Positions 11,379 through 19,012 of a DNA stretch of 64,000 nt are shown one piece after another (the stretch's first letter is position 1; every line of letters begins with the position of its first letter). The stretch lies in contig NZ_JALHLG010000005.1 of NCBI RefSeq assembly GCF_022832375.1, positions 248,001 through 312,000 on the forward strand, read 5' to 3'. The DNA is from Novosphingobium beihaiense (GTDB lineage Bacteria > Pseudomonadota > Alphaproteobacteria > Sphingomonadales > Sphingomonadaceae). A model generated the notes under the pieces. The model was not told where the DNA came from, did no database searches, and saw only the letters and a program-made list of their open reading frames with translations. The translations under genes and the position numbers were made by a program.

Positions 11379-12854
11379 ATGACCTTTCGACAAGCTCAAG
11401 ATGAGCGGAGCGCGCAACCGCTCACGCTGTTCAACAGCCTCACGCGCCAGCTCGAACCGTTCCAGCCCGTTCACGAGGGCGAAGCGCGCGTCTATAGCTG
11501 CGGGCCGACGGTCTATAACTACCCGCACATCGGCAACATGCGTGCCTATGTCTTTGCCGACGTGCTGGGCCGCACGCTGAGCCACAAGGGCTACAAGCTC
11601 ACCCACGTCATCAACATCACCGATGTCGGCCACCTCACCGACGATGCCGATGCGGGCGAGGACAAGATGGAAAAGATGGCGCGCCAGCAGCACCAGTCCA
11701 TCTGGGACATCGCGCAGCACTATACGCAGGCCTATTGGGCGGACATTAGGGCGCTCAACATCCGCGAGCCCGCCAAGTGGTCGATCGCCACCAAATACGT
11801 GCCGCAGATGATCGATTTCGCGAAGTCGATTGCGGACAAGCACTGCTACGAACTGGACAGCGGCCTCTATTTCGACGTTTCGACCGTTGCCGATTACGGC
11901 CGCCTTGCGCGCGCCGTGACCGAAGAGGGTGAAGGTCGCATCGAGGCAGTGGAAGGCAAACGCAACGCCGCCGACTTCGCGATCTGGCGCAAGACCCCGC
12001 CGGGCGAGAAGCGGCAGATGGAATGGGATTCGCCCTGGGGCAAGGGCGCGCCGGGCTGGCATCTGGAATGCTCGGTGATGTCCGGCGACCTGCTCGGCTT
12101 CCCGTTCGACATCCATACCGGCGGCATCGACCACCGCGAAATCCACCATCCCAACGAGATCGCGCAGAATCAAGCGTTCTGCTGCACGAATGGCCTCGAC
12201 GTGCCCGCCAATTCGGGCGCGCGGGTGTGGATGCACAACAACTTCCTGGTCGAGCGTTCCGGCAAGATGAGCAAGTCCTCGGGCGAGTTCCTGCGTCTGC
12301 AACTGCTGATCGACAAAGGCTATCACCCGCTCGCCTACCGCATGATGTGCCTGCAGGCGCATTACCGCAGCGAACTGGAATTCAGCTGGGAAGGGCTGGG
12401 CGCCGCGCTCACCCGCCTCAAGCGCATGATCATGGCCGCCGAACGGCTGGCCGGTGTAACGCCCGGCGAAGCGCGCCATCCCAAGCTGGCGTCGATGCTG
12501 GACGCGTTCGAAAAGGCCATTGGCGAGGATCTCAACACGCCCGTGGCGCTGACTGCGCTCGAAGACGTGCTGGCCGCCAAGAAAGTCGATCCCTCGGCCA
12601 AGCGTGCCGCCGTGGAGGCGATGGACGCGGTTCTGGGGCTGGACCTGTTCGGCACCACCCGTGCGGACTTGCGCCTCAAGCCCAAGGGGACGGAGATCAC
12701 CGAAGCCGAAATCGGGGACGTGCTGGCCCGCCGCAAACAGGCCCGCGCGGACAAGGACTTCGCCGCGTCCGATGCCCTGCGCGATGAACTCGCGGCCAAG
12801 GGCGTCGAGGTGATGGATGGCGATCCGCTCGGCTGGGAATGGAAGCTGGGATGA
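11379..12854 (+). CDS. cysS: Cysteinyl-tRNA synthetase
   Basis: Class I aminoacyl-tRNA synthetase charging tRNA-Cys. The catalytic core is clear: zinc-binding Cys in YSCGPTVYNYPHIGNMRAYV with the HIGN (HIGH) motif, the WHLECSVMSGDLLGFPFDIH zinc segment, HNNFLVERSGKMSKSSGEF with KMSKS, and a C-terminal DALRDELAAKGVEVMDG. The start is either ATG 11379 or GTG 11373; with ATG the product is 491 residues. The first ten or so codons (FRQAQDERSAQ) are translated from a REP-like repeat; normal family similarity begins at about PLTLFNSLTRQLEPF. The stop overlaps the start of the RES gene (ATGA). Confidence 0.95.
   Translation: MTFRQAQDERSAQPLTLFNSLTRQLEPFQPVHEGEARVYSCGPTVYNYPHIGNMRAYVFADVLGRTLSHKGYKLTHVINITDVGHLTDDADAGEDKMEKMARQQHQSIWDIAQHYTQAYWADIRALNIREPAKWSIATKYVPQMIDFAKSIADKHCYELDSGLYFDVSTVADYGRLARAVTEEGEGRIEAVEGKRNAADFAIWRKTPPGEKRQMEWDSPWGKGAPGWHLECSVMSGDLLGFPFDIHTGGIDHREIHHPNEIAQNQAFCCTNGLDVPANSGARVWMHNNFLVERSGKMSKSSGEFLRLQLLIDKGYHPLAYRMMCLQAHYRSELEFSWEGLGAALTRLKRMIMAAERLAGVTPGEARHPKLASMLDAFEKAIGEDLNTPVALTALEDVLAAKKVDPSAKRAAVEAMDAVLGLDLFGTTRADLRLKPKGTEITEAEIGDVLARRKQARADKDFAASDALRDELAAKGVEVMDGDPLGWEWKLG
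11383..11410. repeat. REP-like half-element inside the cysS start
   Basis: One copy of the core, TTTCGACAAGCTCAAGATGA then GCGGAG, lies across the first codons of cysS. It differs from the other copies in this window by G to A in CTCAAGATG. There is no inverted partner nearby, so it is a half-element. Confidence 0.8.
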
Positions 12855-13312
12855 AACTCTGGCGCCTGTGCCGCGCGGGCCATGTAGCGCTCGACGGCGC
12901 AGGCGCGCAGCAGTTCGGCGGGCGCTATACCCCGGCGGGATGGCCGGTGGTGAACTTCGCATCCGAGGCGGCCCTCGCGGTGCTGATCGCGCTGCGTTAC
13001 CAGCCGCGTGACGTGTCCGGAATTACCGAGGATTTCGTGCTGGGCTGGACCGAAACCGATGCCCAGCCGGTGCGTTTCCCGCCCGGCGCCGATGACGCGG
13101 AGATCCGCCGCGCCGCCGGGCAATGGCTCGAAGCGGGAGAAGCCTTGCTGGCGGCGGCGCCCTCGCGCGTGCTGCCTGAAGGCGATGTGGTGATGATGAA
13201 CGTGCGCCATCCCGAAGCCGCGCATATCGCACCGCTCGTCACCCGGCCTTTCGATTTCGCCCAGTGCCTTCACACGCCGCCGATGGCCGGGATCTATGGC
13301 GGCCAGCAATGA
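12851..13312 (+). CDS. RES-domain protein (toxin-like fold, divergent)
   Basis: 153-residue protein of the RES family, whose studied members are NAD-degrading toxins paired with Xre-type antitoxins. Visible family features: the start MKLWRLCRAGHVALDGAGAQ, the GGRY motif with the conserved Arg, an AAPSRVLPEG segment with the conserved Ser, and the ending MNVRHPEAAHIAPLVTRPFDF. The conserved Glu expected in the helix after the SxxxALxxLE pattern appears to be replaced (ASEAALAVLIAL). The ATG at 12851 overlaps the cysS stop by four bases (ATGA). No Xre-like antitoxin gene is adjacent, so a classical toxin-antitoxin pair is unlikely. It may be inactive or have another role. Confidence 0.75.
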   Translation: MKLWRLCRAGHVALDGAGAQQFGGRYTPAGWPVVNFASEAALAVLIALRYQPRDVSGITEDFVLGWTETDAQPVRFPPGADDAEIRRAAGQWLEAGEALLAAAPSRVLPEGDVVMMNVRHPEAAHIAPLVTRPFDFAQCLHTPPMAGIYGGQQ

Positions 13313-13428
13313 CGGCAGCTTCCGGCTGCATTGAAAGTCCATTTGGGAAGTGTCTGGGGCAAAACGCCAATTTGCCTCTGTGAAATCGCCGGGCACCTGT
13401 TACCTCTGGGGTGCGGGAAAATCGGAGT

Positions 13429-15108
13429 ATGGTTGTGGCTGAAGCAGACAAGTCCAAAGCGTCGGACGTGTTTATCCAGTGCCTGGAAGAAGAGGGTGTC
13501 GAATACATCTTCGGCGTTCCGGGCGAAGAGAATCTGGACCTTCTCGATTCGCTTTCGCGGTCCGGCAAGATCAAGCTGGTGCTTACCCGCCATGAGCAGG
13601 GCGCGGGCTTCATGGCCGCGACGTATGGCCGCCATACCGGCAAGACCGGGGTGTGTCTGTCGACGCTGGGGCCGGGGGCGACCAATCTGGTGACGGCGGC
13701 GGCCTATGCCACGCTGGGCGGCATGCCGATGCTGATGATCACCGGGCAGAAGCCGATCAAGAAATCCAAGCAGGGCCGCTTCCAGATCCTCGATGTCGTC
13801 TCGATGATGCATCCGATCACCAAGTACGCGCACCAGATGGCCTCTGCCGACAATATTCCCAGCCGGGTGCGCGAGGCCTTCCGCATTGCCGAGGAGGAAA
13901 AACCGGGCGCCACCCATATCGAACTGCCCGAGGACGTGGCCGACGAGCACACCGATTCGCGGCCTGTTCCCCGGTCGCTGGTCCGCAGGCCGGCCGCGGA
14001 TATCAAATCCATCGTCCAGGCCGTCGAAGCGCTGGAAAAGGCCAGGCGTCCGCTGCTTGTCATCGGGGCCGGGGCCAACCGCAAGATGACCAGCAAGATG
14101 CTGAGCGAATTCGTCGAACTGACGGGCATCCCGTTCGTCACCACCCAGCTTGGCAAAGGCGTGATCGACGAGCGGCATCCCAAGTTCCTGGGCTGCGCGG
14201 CGCTTTCGGCGGGCGATTTCGTCCACCGCGCGATCGAGGATTCGGACTGCATCTTCAACATCGGCCACGATGTGATCGAGAAGCCGCCGTTCTTCATGCA
14301 CAACGATGCGTCCCGCAATGACCGGGTGGTCGTGCACGTTTCGACCAAGACCGCCGAAGTGGACCCTGTCTATTTCCCGCAGATCGAAGTGATCGGCGAT
14401 ATCGCCAATGCCATTTGGCAGATCAAGGAAGCGGTCACGCCTTCGCCGCAGTGGGATTTCAGCGGCATGCTGCGTTACCGCGAGGCGGAAATGGACCACA
14501 CGGCCAAGCTCGCCGCGGATGAGCGTTTTCCAGTCTTCCCGCCGCATCTGGTGCAGCAGGTCCGCGATACGCTGCCCGATGATGCGATCGTGTGCCTCGA
14601 TAACGGGGTCTACAAGATCTGGTTCGCGCGCGGCTACTATGCAAGCAAGCCCAACACCGTGCTGCTCGACAATGCGCTGGCGACGATGGGGGCGGGGCTG
14701 CCCTCCGCCATGGCCAGCGCTATGGTCTATCCCGATCGCAAGGTCTTTGCGATCTGCGGGGACGGCGGCTTCATGATGAACAGCCAGGAGCTGGAAACCG
14801 CGGTTCGCCTTGGCCTCAATCTGACAGTGCTGGTGCTCAACGACAGCGCCTATGGCATGATTCGCTGGAAGCAGGCCGACATGGGCTTTGCGGATTTCGG
14901 CCTGACCTATGGCAACCCGGACTTCGTGCAATATGCGCAAAGCTATGGCGCCAATGGATACCGCGCTGAAAGCGCGGCGCATCTGAAACAGCTTCTGGCC
15001 CACTGCCGCGATACGCCCGGGGTGCACCTGATCGATTGTCCGGTCGATTATTCCGAGAACGACCGGATTCTGAATCACGACATCAAGGAACTGTCGCGGG
15101 CGTTGTGA
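13429..15108 (+). CDS. Acetolactate synthase large-subunit-like TPP enzyme
   Basis: Thiamine-diphosphate enzyme of the acetolactate synthase group, which condenses two pyruvates to acetolactate. The product (559 residues from ATG 13429; GTG 13411 adds six) shows the N-terminal pyrimidine-binding domain with the catalytic Glu in KLVLTRHEQGAGFMAATYGR, the STLGPGATNLVTAAAYA segment, a central domain near 190-330, and the TPP motif CGDGGFMMNSQELETAVRLG running to NDSAYGMIRWKQ. It resembles the catabolic BudB/AlsS type more than the biosynthetic IlvB, and no regulatory small subunit gene is adjacent. Related TPP enzymes cannot be fully excluded. It ends at a hairpin before a convergent gene. Confidence 0.8.
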   Translation: MVVAEADKSKASDVFIQCLEEEGVEYIFGVPGEENLDLLDSLSRSGKIKLVLTRHEQGAGFMAATYGRHTGKTGVCLSTLGPGATNLVTAAAYATLGGMPMLMITGQKPIKKSKQGRFQILDVVSMMHPITKYAHQMASADNIPSRVREAFRIAEEEKPGATHIELPEDVADEHTDSRPVPRSLVRRPAADIKSIVQAVEALEKARRPLLVIGAGANRKMTSKMLSEFVELTGIPFVTTQLGKGVIDERHPKFLGCAALSAGDFVHRAIEDSDCIFNIGHDVIEKPPFFMHNDASRNDRVVVHVSTKTAEVDPVYFPQIEVIGDIANAIWQIKEAVTPSPQWDFSGMLRYREAEMDHTAKLAADERFPVFPPHLVQQVRDTLPDDAIVCLDNGVYKIWFARGYYASKPNTVLLDNALATMGAGLPSAMASAMVYPDRKVFAICGDGGFMMNSQELETAVRLGLNLTVLVLNDSAYGMIRWKQADMGFADFGLTYGNPDFVQYAQSYGANGYRAESAAHLKQLLAHCRDTPGVHLIDCPVDYSENDRILNHDIKELSRAL

Positions 15109-15111
15109 ATT

Positions 15112-15139
15112 CCGTCCCCCGCGAGGGCTGCGGGGGCGG
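15112..15139. terminator. Hairpin between convergent genes
   Basis: Arms CCGTCCCCCGC (15112-15122) and GCGGGGGCGG (15130-15139) pair with one bulge around a 7-base loop. It lies just after the acetolactate synthase stop and just before the end of the convergent gene. No T-run follows on the plus strand. Confidence 0.45.
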
Positions 15140-15150
15140 ATTCCGTGATC

Positions 15151-15525
15151 TTATGCGTCTTCGAGCAGCAGCAGTTCGGCGGCCACCGTCATGCGCGGGA
15201 CTGGCAGCGTTTCATGCTTTACGGACACGATTGCGGCATCGGCGACAAGCTGGCCGGGAATGGTGAACTCGTGCTCGGGCAAGGCATGTGTATAGGCTTC
15301 TCCCTGTCCGATGGCGTCCGCGCCGCTGAAGGCCAGTGCCACCGTGTGGCGAGATCCGGAAAACGTGGCGCTGGACCAGGGCCGTTCGGCATGATGCAGG
15401 AATTCCACTTGCCGCCCGGCGAGTTGCAATATTTCGGACAATAGCCTCACCCATGGGCCGCGCTGCCGGGCTGGCATGTGCGGCGATGGGGCCATGTCGT
15501 GCTGGCTGGCGAAGTTATTGTGCAC
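15151..15525 (-). CDS. Conserved hypothetical protein (124 aa)
   Basis: I do not recognise a named family. The 124-residue product looks like a real protein: a helical N-terminal part (RGPWVRLLSEILQLAGRQVE), then a beta-rich part with HTVALAFSGADAIGQGEAYT, EHEFTIPGQLVADAAIVSVK and PRMTVAAELLLLED. There is no signal peptide or membrane segment. The start ATG (complement of 15523-15525) has GGGAGG five bases upstream. It overlaps the end of the preceding small gene by 11 bases, so the pair is probably one transcript. The pair faces an S24 regulator across an SOS-like box. Confidence 0.65.
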   Translation of the reverse strand: MHNNFASQHDMAPSPHMPARQRGPWVRLLSEILQLAGRQVEFLHHAERPWSSATFSGSRHTVALAFSGADAIGQGEAYTHALPEHEFTIPGQLVADAAIVSVKHETLPVPRMTVAAELLLLEDA

Positions 15526-15715
15526 GGCAGTCCTCCCGTTCGCTGGCGAGATAGTCTTTCATGAAGGTTTCCACGCGCGTGGCGGTGGATTCGCGCGGGA
15601 TACGGCCATTGCGCAGATCGAATACGAATCGCGGATCATGGGCGGCGAGGCGCCCGAATTTGGTGCTGGGCATGTCCGTCTGGCGCAGGAAGCGCTCGAT
15701 ATGGCGCAGGAGCAT
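15515..15715 (-). CDS. Small putative DNA-binding protein (66 aa, HTH-like)
   Basis: 66-residue basic protein. The pattern MPSTKFGRLAAHDPRFVFDL followed by RNGRIPRESTATRVETFM reads like a two-helix turn: FGRLA as a positioning helix and DPRFVFDLRNGR as a recognition-like helix, similar to small Xre-like regulators. That is inference from pattern only. The ATG has AAGGA about nine bases upstream. It is the first gene of a minus-strand pair (its end overlaps the 124-residue gene by 11 bases) and is divergent from the S24 regulator, with 101 bases between the two starts. Confidence 0.6.
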   Translation of the reverse strand: MLLRHIERFLRQTDMPSTKFGRLAAHDPRFVFDLRNGRIPRESTATRVETFMKDYLASEREDCRAQ

Positions 15716-15750
15716 CTGGGCAGGTCCTTCTGGTGAGTCGATGGCTATTT

Positions 15751-15765
15751 GTTCCCCAAATGTTC
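15751..15765. promoter_or_regulatory. SOS-like box GTTC-N7-GTTC
   Basis: The sequence GTTCCCCAAATGTTC fits exactly the alphaproteobacterial LexA operator GTTC-N7-GTTC. It lies between two divergent starts, 36 bases from the ATG of the 66-residue gene and 51 bases before the ATG of the S24 regulator, in an unusually AT-rich patch. It could control either side or serve the S24 protein itself. Confidence 0.55.
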
Positions 15766-15816
15766 CAATTGAAATCCTACTTGTCTAGGAAATTTCCTTC
15801 ATCTATCCATTACAAG

Positions 15817-16455
15817 ATGGAAAGCTCCGATCCCCGCCGGACTCTGATCGCCCTGGCCGATGCGCGTAAGGTTAGTCTGGCCAGCCTTTCCCGCATGATT
15901 GGCAAGAACGGCAGTTATCTTCACCAGTTTCTTTACAAGGGCAGTCCGCGCAAGCTGGAGGAAACCGACCGGGCAACGCTGGCCCGGTTCTTCGGCGTCG
16001 ATGAAGTTGAACTGGGGGCGCCGAAGGATAAATACAACGATGCGGGCGGAGCCGGTTGGATCGACGTTCCGCGCCTGACGATTGGCGCTTCGGCCGGTCC
16101 CGGTGCTTTGCCGGGCGGGGAAGGGGCCTTTGATGTGCTCCGGTTCTCCGCGCGCTGGCTGCGGTCTATGGGGCTGCAGGCGGATGCCTTGTCAGCGATC
16201 GCGGTGACGGGTGATTCGATGGAGCCCACCTTGCGTGACGGAGACGAGATCCTCGTTGATCGCAGTGCCGGGGGGCTGCGTGATGGTATTCATGTCGTGC
16301 GGCTGGGCGACGCGCTGCTGGTCAAGCGTCTCGATACCGGGCGGCCCGGACTGATCGTGCTGTTGAGCGACAACCCGGCCTACCGTCCCATAGAATGCCG
16401 CCCTGAGGAAGTGCAGGTGATCGGGCGGGTGGTCTGGAAGGGCGGGCGTATCTGA
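15817..16455 (+). CDS. S24-family (LexA/CI-like) self-cleaving transcriptional regulator
   Basis: 212-residue regulator with an N-terminal helix-turn-helix (about 8-65, LIALADARKVSLASLSRMIG) and a C-terminal S24 peptidase domain. The catalytic Ser is at about 134 in VTGDSMEPTLRDGDEI and the Lys at about 170 in DALLVKRLD. An Ala-Gly pair at about 94-95 (IGASAGPGALPG) sits 39-40 residues before the Ser, close to the spacing seen in CI, so autocleavage is plausible. It is not LexA: the N-terminal domain is different. The frame opens upstream, but ATG 15817 starts the family match (MESSDPRRTLIALADARKVS). A GTTC-N7-GTTC box lies in its promoter region. Confidence 0.85.
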   Translation: MESSDPRRTLIALADARKVSLASLSRMIGKNGSYLHQFLYKGSPRKLEETDRATLARFFGVDEVELGAPKDKYNDAGGAGWIDVPRLTIGASAGPGALPGGEGAFDVLRFSARWLRSMGLQADALSAIAVTGDSMEPTLRDGDEILVDRSAGGLRDGIHVVRLGDALLVKRLDTGRPGLIVLLSDNPAYRPIECRPEEVQVIGRVVWKGGRI

Positions 16456-16512
16456 CACCGCTCCGGCGTCCAATGGTTGCATTCACAGCGGCCTGCCGCC
16501 ATTTCGACTCGC

Positions 16513-17190
16513 ATGACCGAGACTTCCCAGCCGATGCGCGTCGGCATCATCCCCGTAACGCCGCTCCAGCAGAACTGCTCACTCCTGTGGTGCACGAAGA
16601 CGATGCGCGGTGCGCTTGTCGATCCTGGGGGCGATCTGCCCAAGCTGAAGCAGGCGCTGGAAAAGACCGGCGTGACGCTGGAGAAGATTCTCGTCACGCA
16701 CGGGCATCTGGATCACTGCGGGCAGGCAGGTGTGCTGGCGAAGGAGATGGGCGTGCCCATCGAAGGCCCGCAGGAGGAAGACCGGTTCTGGATCGCCCAG
16801 CTCGATGACGATGGCCCGCGCTGGAACATGGAGGCGCACACGTTCGAGCCGGACCGCTGGCTGGAACAGGGGGACAAGGTCACGGTCGGCGAACTGGAAA
16901 TCGATGTGCTGCACTGCCCCGGACACACGCCCGGCCATGTCGTGTTCCATCACGCTCCCAGCAAGTTCGCCATGGTCGGTGATGTGCTGTTCCAGGGCGG
17001 AATCGGGCGGTGGGATTTCCCGCGCGGGAATCTTGAGGATCTCGTGAACTCGATCACGCAGAATCTCTGGCCGCTTGGGGACGATGTCACTTTCGTGCCG
17101 GGCCATGGCCCTGTGAGCACGTTTGGCGATGAGCGCCGCAGTAACCCCTATGTCGGGGATGCGGCGCTCGAACGCGGGCTGTCGTATTAG
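16513..17190 (+). CDS. Metallo-beta-lactamase-fold hydrolase (glyoxalase II-like)
   Basis: Zinc hydrolase of the glyoxalase II/YcbL type; the thioester substrate is unknown. The 225-residue product carries the metal motif THGHLDHCGQ (about 68-77), a second His in HCPGHTPGHVVFHH, the bridging Asp in MVGDVLF, and the last His in FVPGHGPVSTFGDER. There is no signal peptide. The ATG at 16513 begins MTETSQPMRVGIIPVTPLQQ; a second ATG at 16534 is also possible. The last four bases overlap the end of the convergent MAPEG gene. Confidence 0.88.
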   Translation: MTETSQPMRVGIIPVTPLQQNCSLLWCTKTMRGALVDPGGDLPKLKQALEKTGVTLEKILVTHGHLDHCGQAGVLAKEMGVPIEGPQEEDRFWIAQLDDDGPRWNMEAHTFEPDRWLEQGDKVTVGELEIDVLHCPGHTPGHVVFHHAPSKFAMVGDVLFQGGIGRWDFPRGNLEDLVNSITQNLWPLGDDVTFVPGHGPVSTFGDERRSNPYVGDAALERGLSY

Positions 17191-17579
17191 AACTGTCCGA
17201 GAGAAATCAGCACGGCCACGGCGGACAGGCCGATCAGAGTCAGTACCGTGATCAGAAAACCGATGGCGCGCAGTGGATTCGTATCCGTCCTGTCCATGCC
17301 GAAAGCATGGCTGATACGGGCGAGCAGATAGACCGAACCGGCAATGGCGAGCCATGTGCCGCCCTTGCCGGTCATTTCGATGGCTGCCGTCAGGATCAGT
17401 ACGAAGGGTGTGTTTTCGATAAAGTTCGCTTGCGCGCGCATACGCTGCATCAGCAGCGGGTGGCCGCCGTCGCCGTGCAGGATCTTGGCATTGTACCGGA
17501 GCTTGCCCGTGCGCATGCCCAGCCAGATGTTCATTACGGCAGCAGCGGCAGCAAGGCTCAGAGTGGTCTGCAGAATCAT
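17187..17579 (-). CDS. MAPEG-family membrane protein
   Basis: 130-residue integral membrane protein of the MAPEG family (membrane-associated eicosanoid and glutathione metabolism proteins); bacterial members are mostly uncharacterised. Visible are four hydrophobic segments and the family motif in LMQRMRAQANFIENTPFVLI, where the Arg, Asn and Glu are typical glutathione-site residues. A later AIAGSVYLLARISHAFGMDR segment also fits. It converges on the hydrolase gene with a 4-base overlap, so the two mRNAs share an end. Confidence 0.88.
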   Translation of the reverse strand: MILQTTLSLAAAAAVMNIWLGMRTGKLRYNAKILHGDGGHPLLMQRMRAQANFIENTPFVLILTAAIEMTGKGGTWLAIAGSVYLLARISHAFGMDRTDTNPLRAIGFLITVLTLIGLSAVAVLISLGQF

Positions 17580-17631
17580 GGAAATCGGTCTCCCCTAAGG
17601 CGGGCGCGTACATGAGGCAGGGAGGAACGGC

Positions 17632-17659
17632 TTGCAACTCGCGAAAATTCGGGTATAGG
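17632..17659 (+). promoter_or_regulatory. Putative rpmF promoter
   Basis: TTGCAA (17632-17637), a 16-base spacer, then TATAGG (17654-17659). Transcription would start near 17666 and run straight into the leader hairpin at 17673-17709 before rpmF. Confidence 0.45.
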
Positions 17660-17672
17660 CGCGCCTTCGCAA

Positions 17673-17709
17673 GCCGCCGTGTCCGCTAACGGTCACTGGC
17701 GGCGTTTTT
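17673..17709 (+). terminator. Terminator-like hairpin in the rpmF leader
   Basis: A near-continuous stem: GCCGCC (17673-17678) with GGCGGC (17698-17703), then GTG with CAC, then CCG with CGG around the loop CTAA, with single-base bulges, followed by GTTTTTG. This is a good intrinsic-terminator shape. No plus-strand gene ends just upstream, since the neighbour is the minus-strand MAPEG gene. It therefore lies between the rpmF promoter and gene and could be an attenuator or the end of a very short RNA. Confidence 0.6.
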
Positions 17710-17741
17710 GACAAATTACAGTTTCAGGAACAGGTGCCGAA

Positions 17742-17921
17742 ATGGCTGTCCCTAAGAGAAAAACGACCCCGTCCCGCCGGGGTATGCGCCGCAGCCATGA
17801 TGCCCTCAAGGCTGAAGCGTTCCACGAATGCCCGAACTGCGGCGAACTGAAGCGCCCGCACAATCTCTGCAACGCTTGCGGCCACTACAACGGCCGTGAG
17901 ATCGTCGCGGTCGAAATCTAA
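17742..17921 (+). CDS. rpmF: 50S ribosomal protein L32
   Basis: Small zinc-ribbon protein of the large ribosomal subunit. The 59-residue product starts [20 protein letters not shown] and ends with a four-Cys ribbon in [20 protein letters not shown] then [10 protein letters not shown]. This is the Cys-containing (zinc-binding) version, at the normal length. It is followed 29 bases later by plsX, the usual rpmF-plsX-fabH order. A promoter and a terminator-like hairpin precede it. Confidence 0.97.
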   Translation: MAVPKRKTTPSRRGMRRSHDALKAEAFHECPNCGELKRPHNLCNACGHYNGREIVAVEI

Positions 17922-17950
17922 GACCTTTAGACGAGTTTCGGAGAGAGCCC

Positions 17951-19012
17951 ATGAGTTTGCCGCGTATCGCGATTGATGCGATGGGCGGCGACGAGGGCGT
18001 GCGCGTCATGATCGAAGGCGCCGCGCTGGCGCGCCGCCGTCATGACCGCTTCAAGTTCCTGCTGGTTGGGGACGAGGCGCGGATTAAAGCCGCGCTCGAA
18101 AAGCACCCCAATCTGCGGGCAAGCTCCGAAATCCTGCACACCGATGACGTTATCAGCGGCGAGGACAAGCCTAGCCAGGCCCTTCGCCGCGCCAAGACGA
18201 CATCGATGGGGCGCGCTATCGCTGCTGTGAAAAGCGGCGATGCCGGTGCGGCCGTGAGTGCCGGTAATACCGGCGCGCTCATGGCCATTGCCAAACTGAC
18301 GCTGCGCACGATGCCCGGCATCGATCGCCCGGCACTGGCTGCATTGTTGCCGACACTCGGCGACAATGACGTGATCATGCTCGATCTCGGCGCCAATACC
18401 GAGTGCGACAGCCGCAATCTGGTGCAGTTCGCGATCATGGGTTCTGCCTATGCCCGCGTCGCCACCGGGCGCGAGGAGCCGCGCGTGCGGCTCCTCAATA
18501 TCGGCACAGAGGAAATCAAGGGCACCGATCTGCTGCGCGATGCGGCGGCCACGCTGAAAGAGGCGGCGGGTGATCTCTCGATTTCCTTTGACGGCTTTAC
18601 CGAAGCGGACAAGATGTGCCGGGGCGACGTCGATGTCGTCGTCACCGATGGCTTTTCCGGCAACATTGCGCTCAAGGCGGTGGAAGGCACGGCGCGTTTC
18701 GTGGCCGATCTGCTGCGCCGCAGTTTCGCCAGTTCGCTGCGTTCGAAGATCGGCTTCCTGATCTCACGCCCGGCGACCGAACTGCTCAAGCATCATCTCG
18801 ATCCCAATAATCATAATGGCGCTGTTTTCCTGGGTCTGAACGGCATCGTCGTGAAGAGCCATGGCGGCGCGAACGCCGCGGGCGTGGCCAATGCCGTGGC
18901 CGTAACCGCGCGGCTTCTGGAGGAAAATGTGACCGAGCGCATCACTGCCGACCTCGCCCGGGTGGGCGGGGATAACTGGCGCATGCCGCGAACACAGGAA
19001 GAGCGTGCCTGA
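17951..19012 (+). CDS. plsX: Phosphate acyltransferase PlsX
   Basis: Makes acyl-phosphate from acyl-ACP, the first step of membrane phospholipid synthesis with PlsY. The 353-residue product begins [20 protein letters not shown]. It has [20 protein letters not shown] at about 95-114, [19 protein letters not shown], and the C-terminal [20 protein letters not shown]. Length and motifs are normal. The TGA overlaps the fabH ATG by one base (TGATG), consistent with coupling. Confidence 0.97.
   Translation: MSLPRIAIDAMGGDEGVRVMIEGAALARRRHDRFKFLLVGDEARIKAALEKHPNLRASSEILHTDDVISGEDKPSQALRRAKTTSMGRAIAAVKSGDAGAAVSAGNTGALMAIAKLTLRTMPGIDRPALAALLPTLGDNDVIMLDLGANTECDSRNLVQFAIMGSAYARVATGREEPRVRLLNIGTEEIKGTDLLRDAAATLKEAAGDLSISFDGFTEADKMCRGDVDVVVTDGFSGNIALKAVEGTARFVADLLRRSFASSLRSKIGFLISRPATELLKHHLDPNNHNGAVFLGLNGIVVKSHGGANAAGVANAVAVTARLLEENVTERITADLARVGGDNWRMPRTQEERA

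Noticed and set aside
10809-12962. A 717-codon open frame on the minus strand opposite cysS
   Set aside because: No motif, and it runs antisense through the EamA transporter, cysS and RES genes.
12851-13312. RES gene as half of a complete toxin-antitoxin system
   Set aside because: No Xre-type antitoxin gene lies within several kilobases, and the gene is coupled to the housekeeping cysS.
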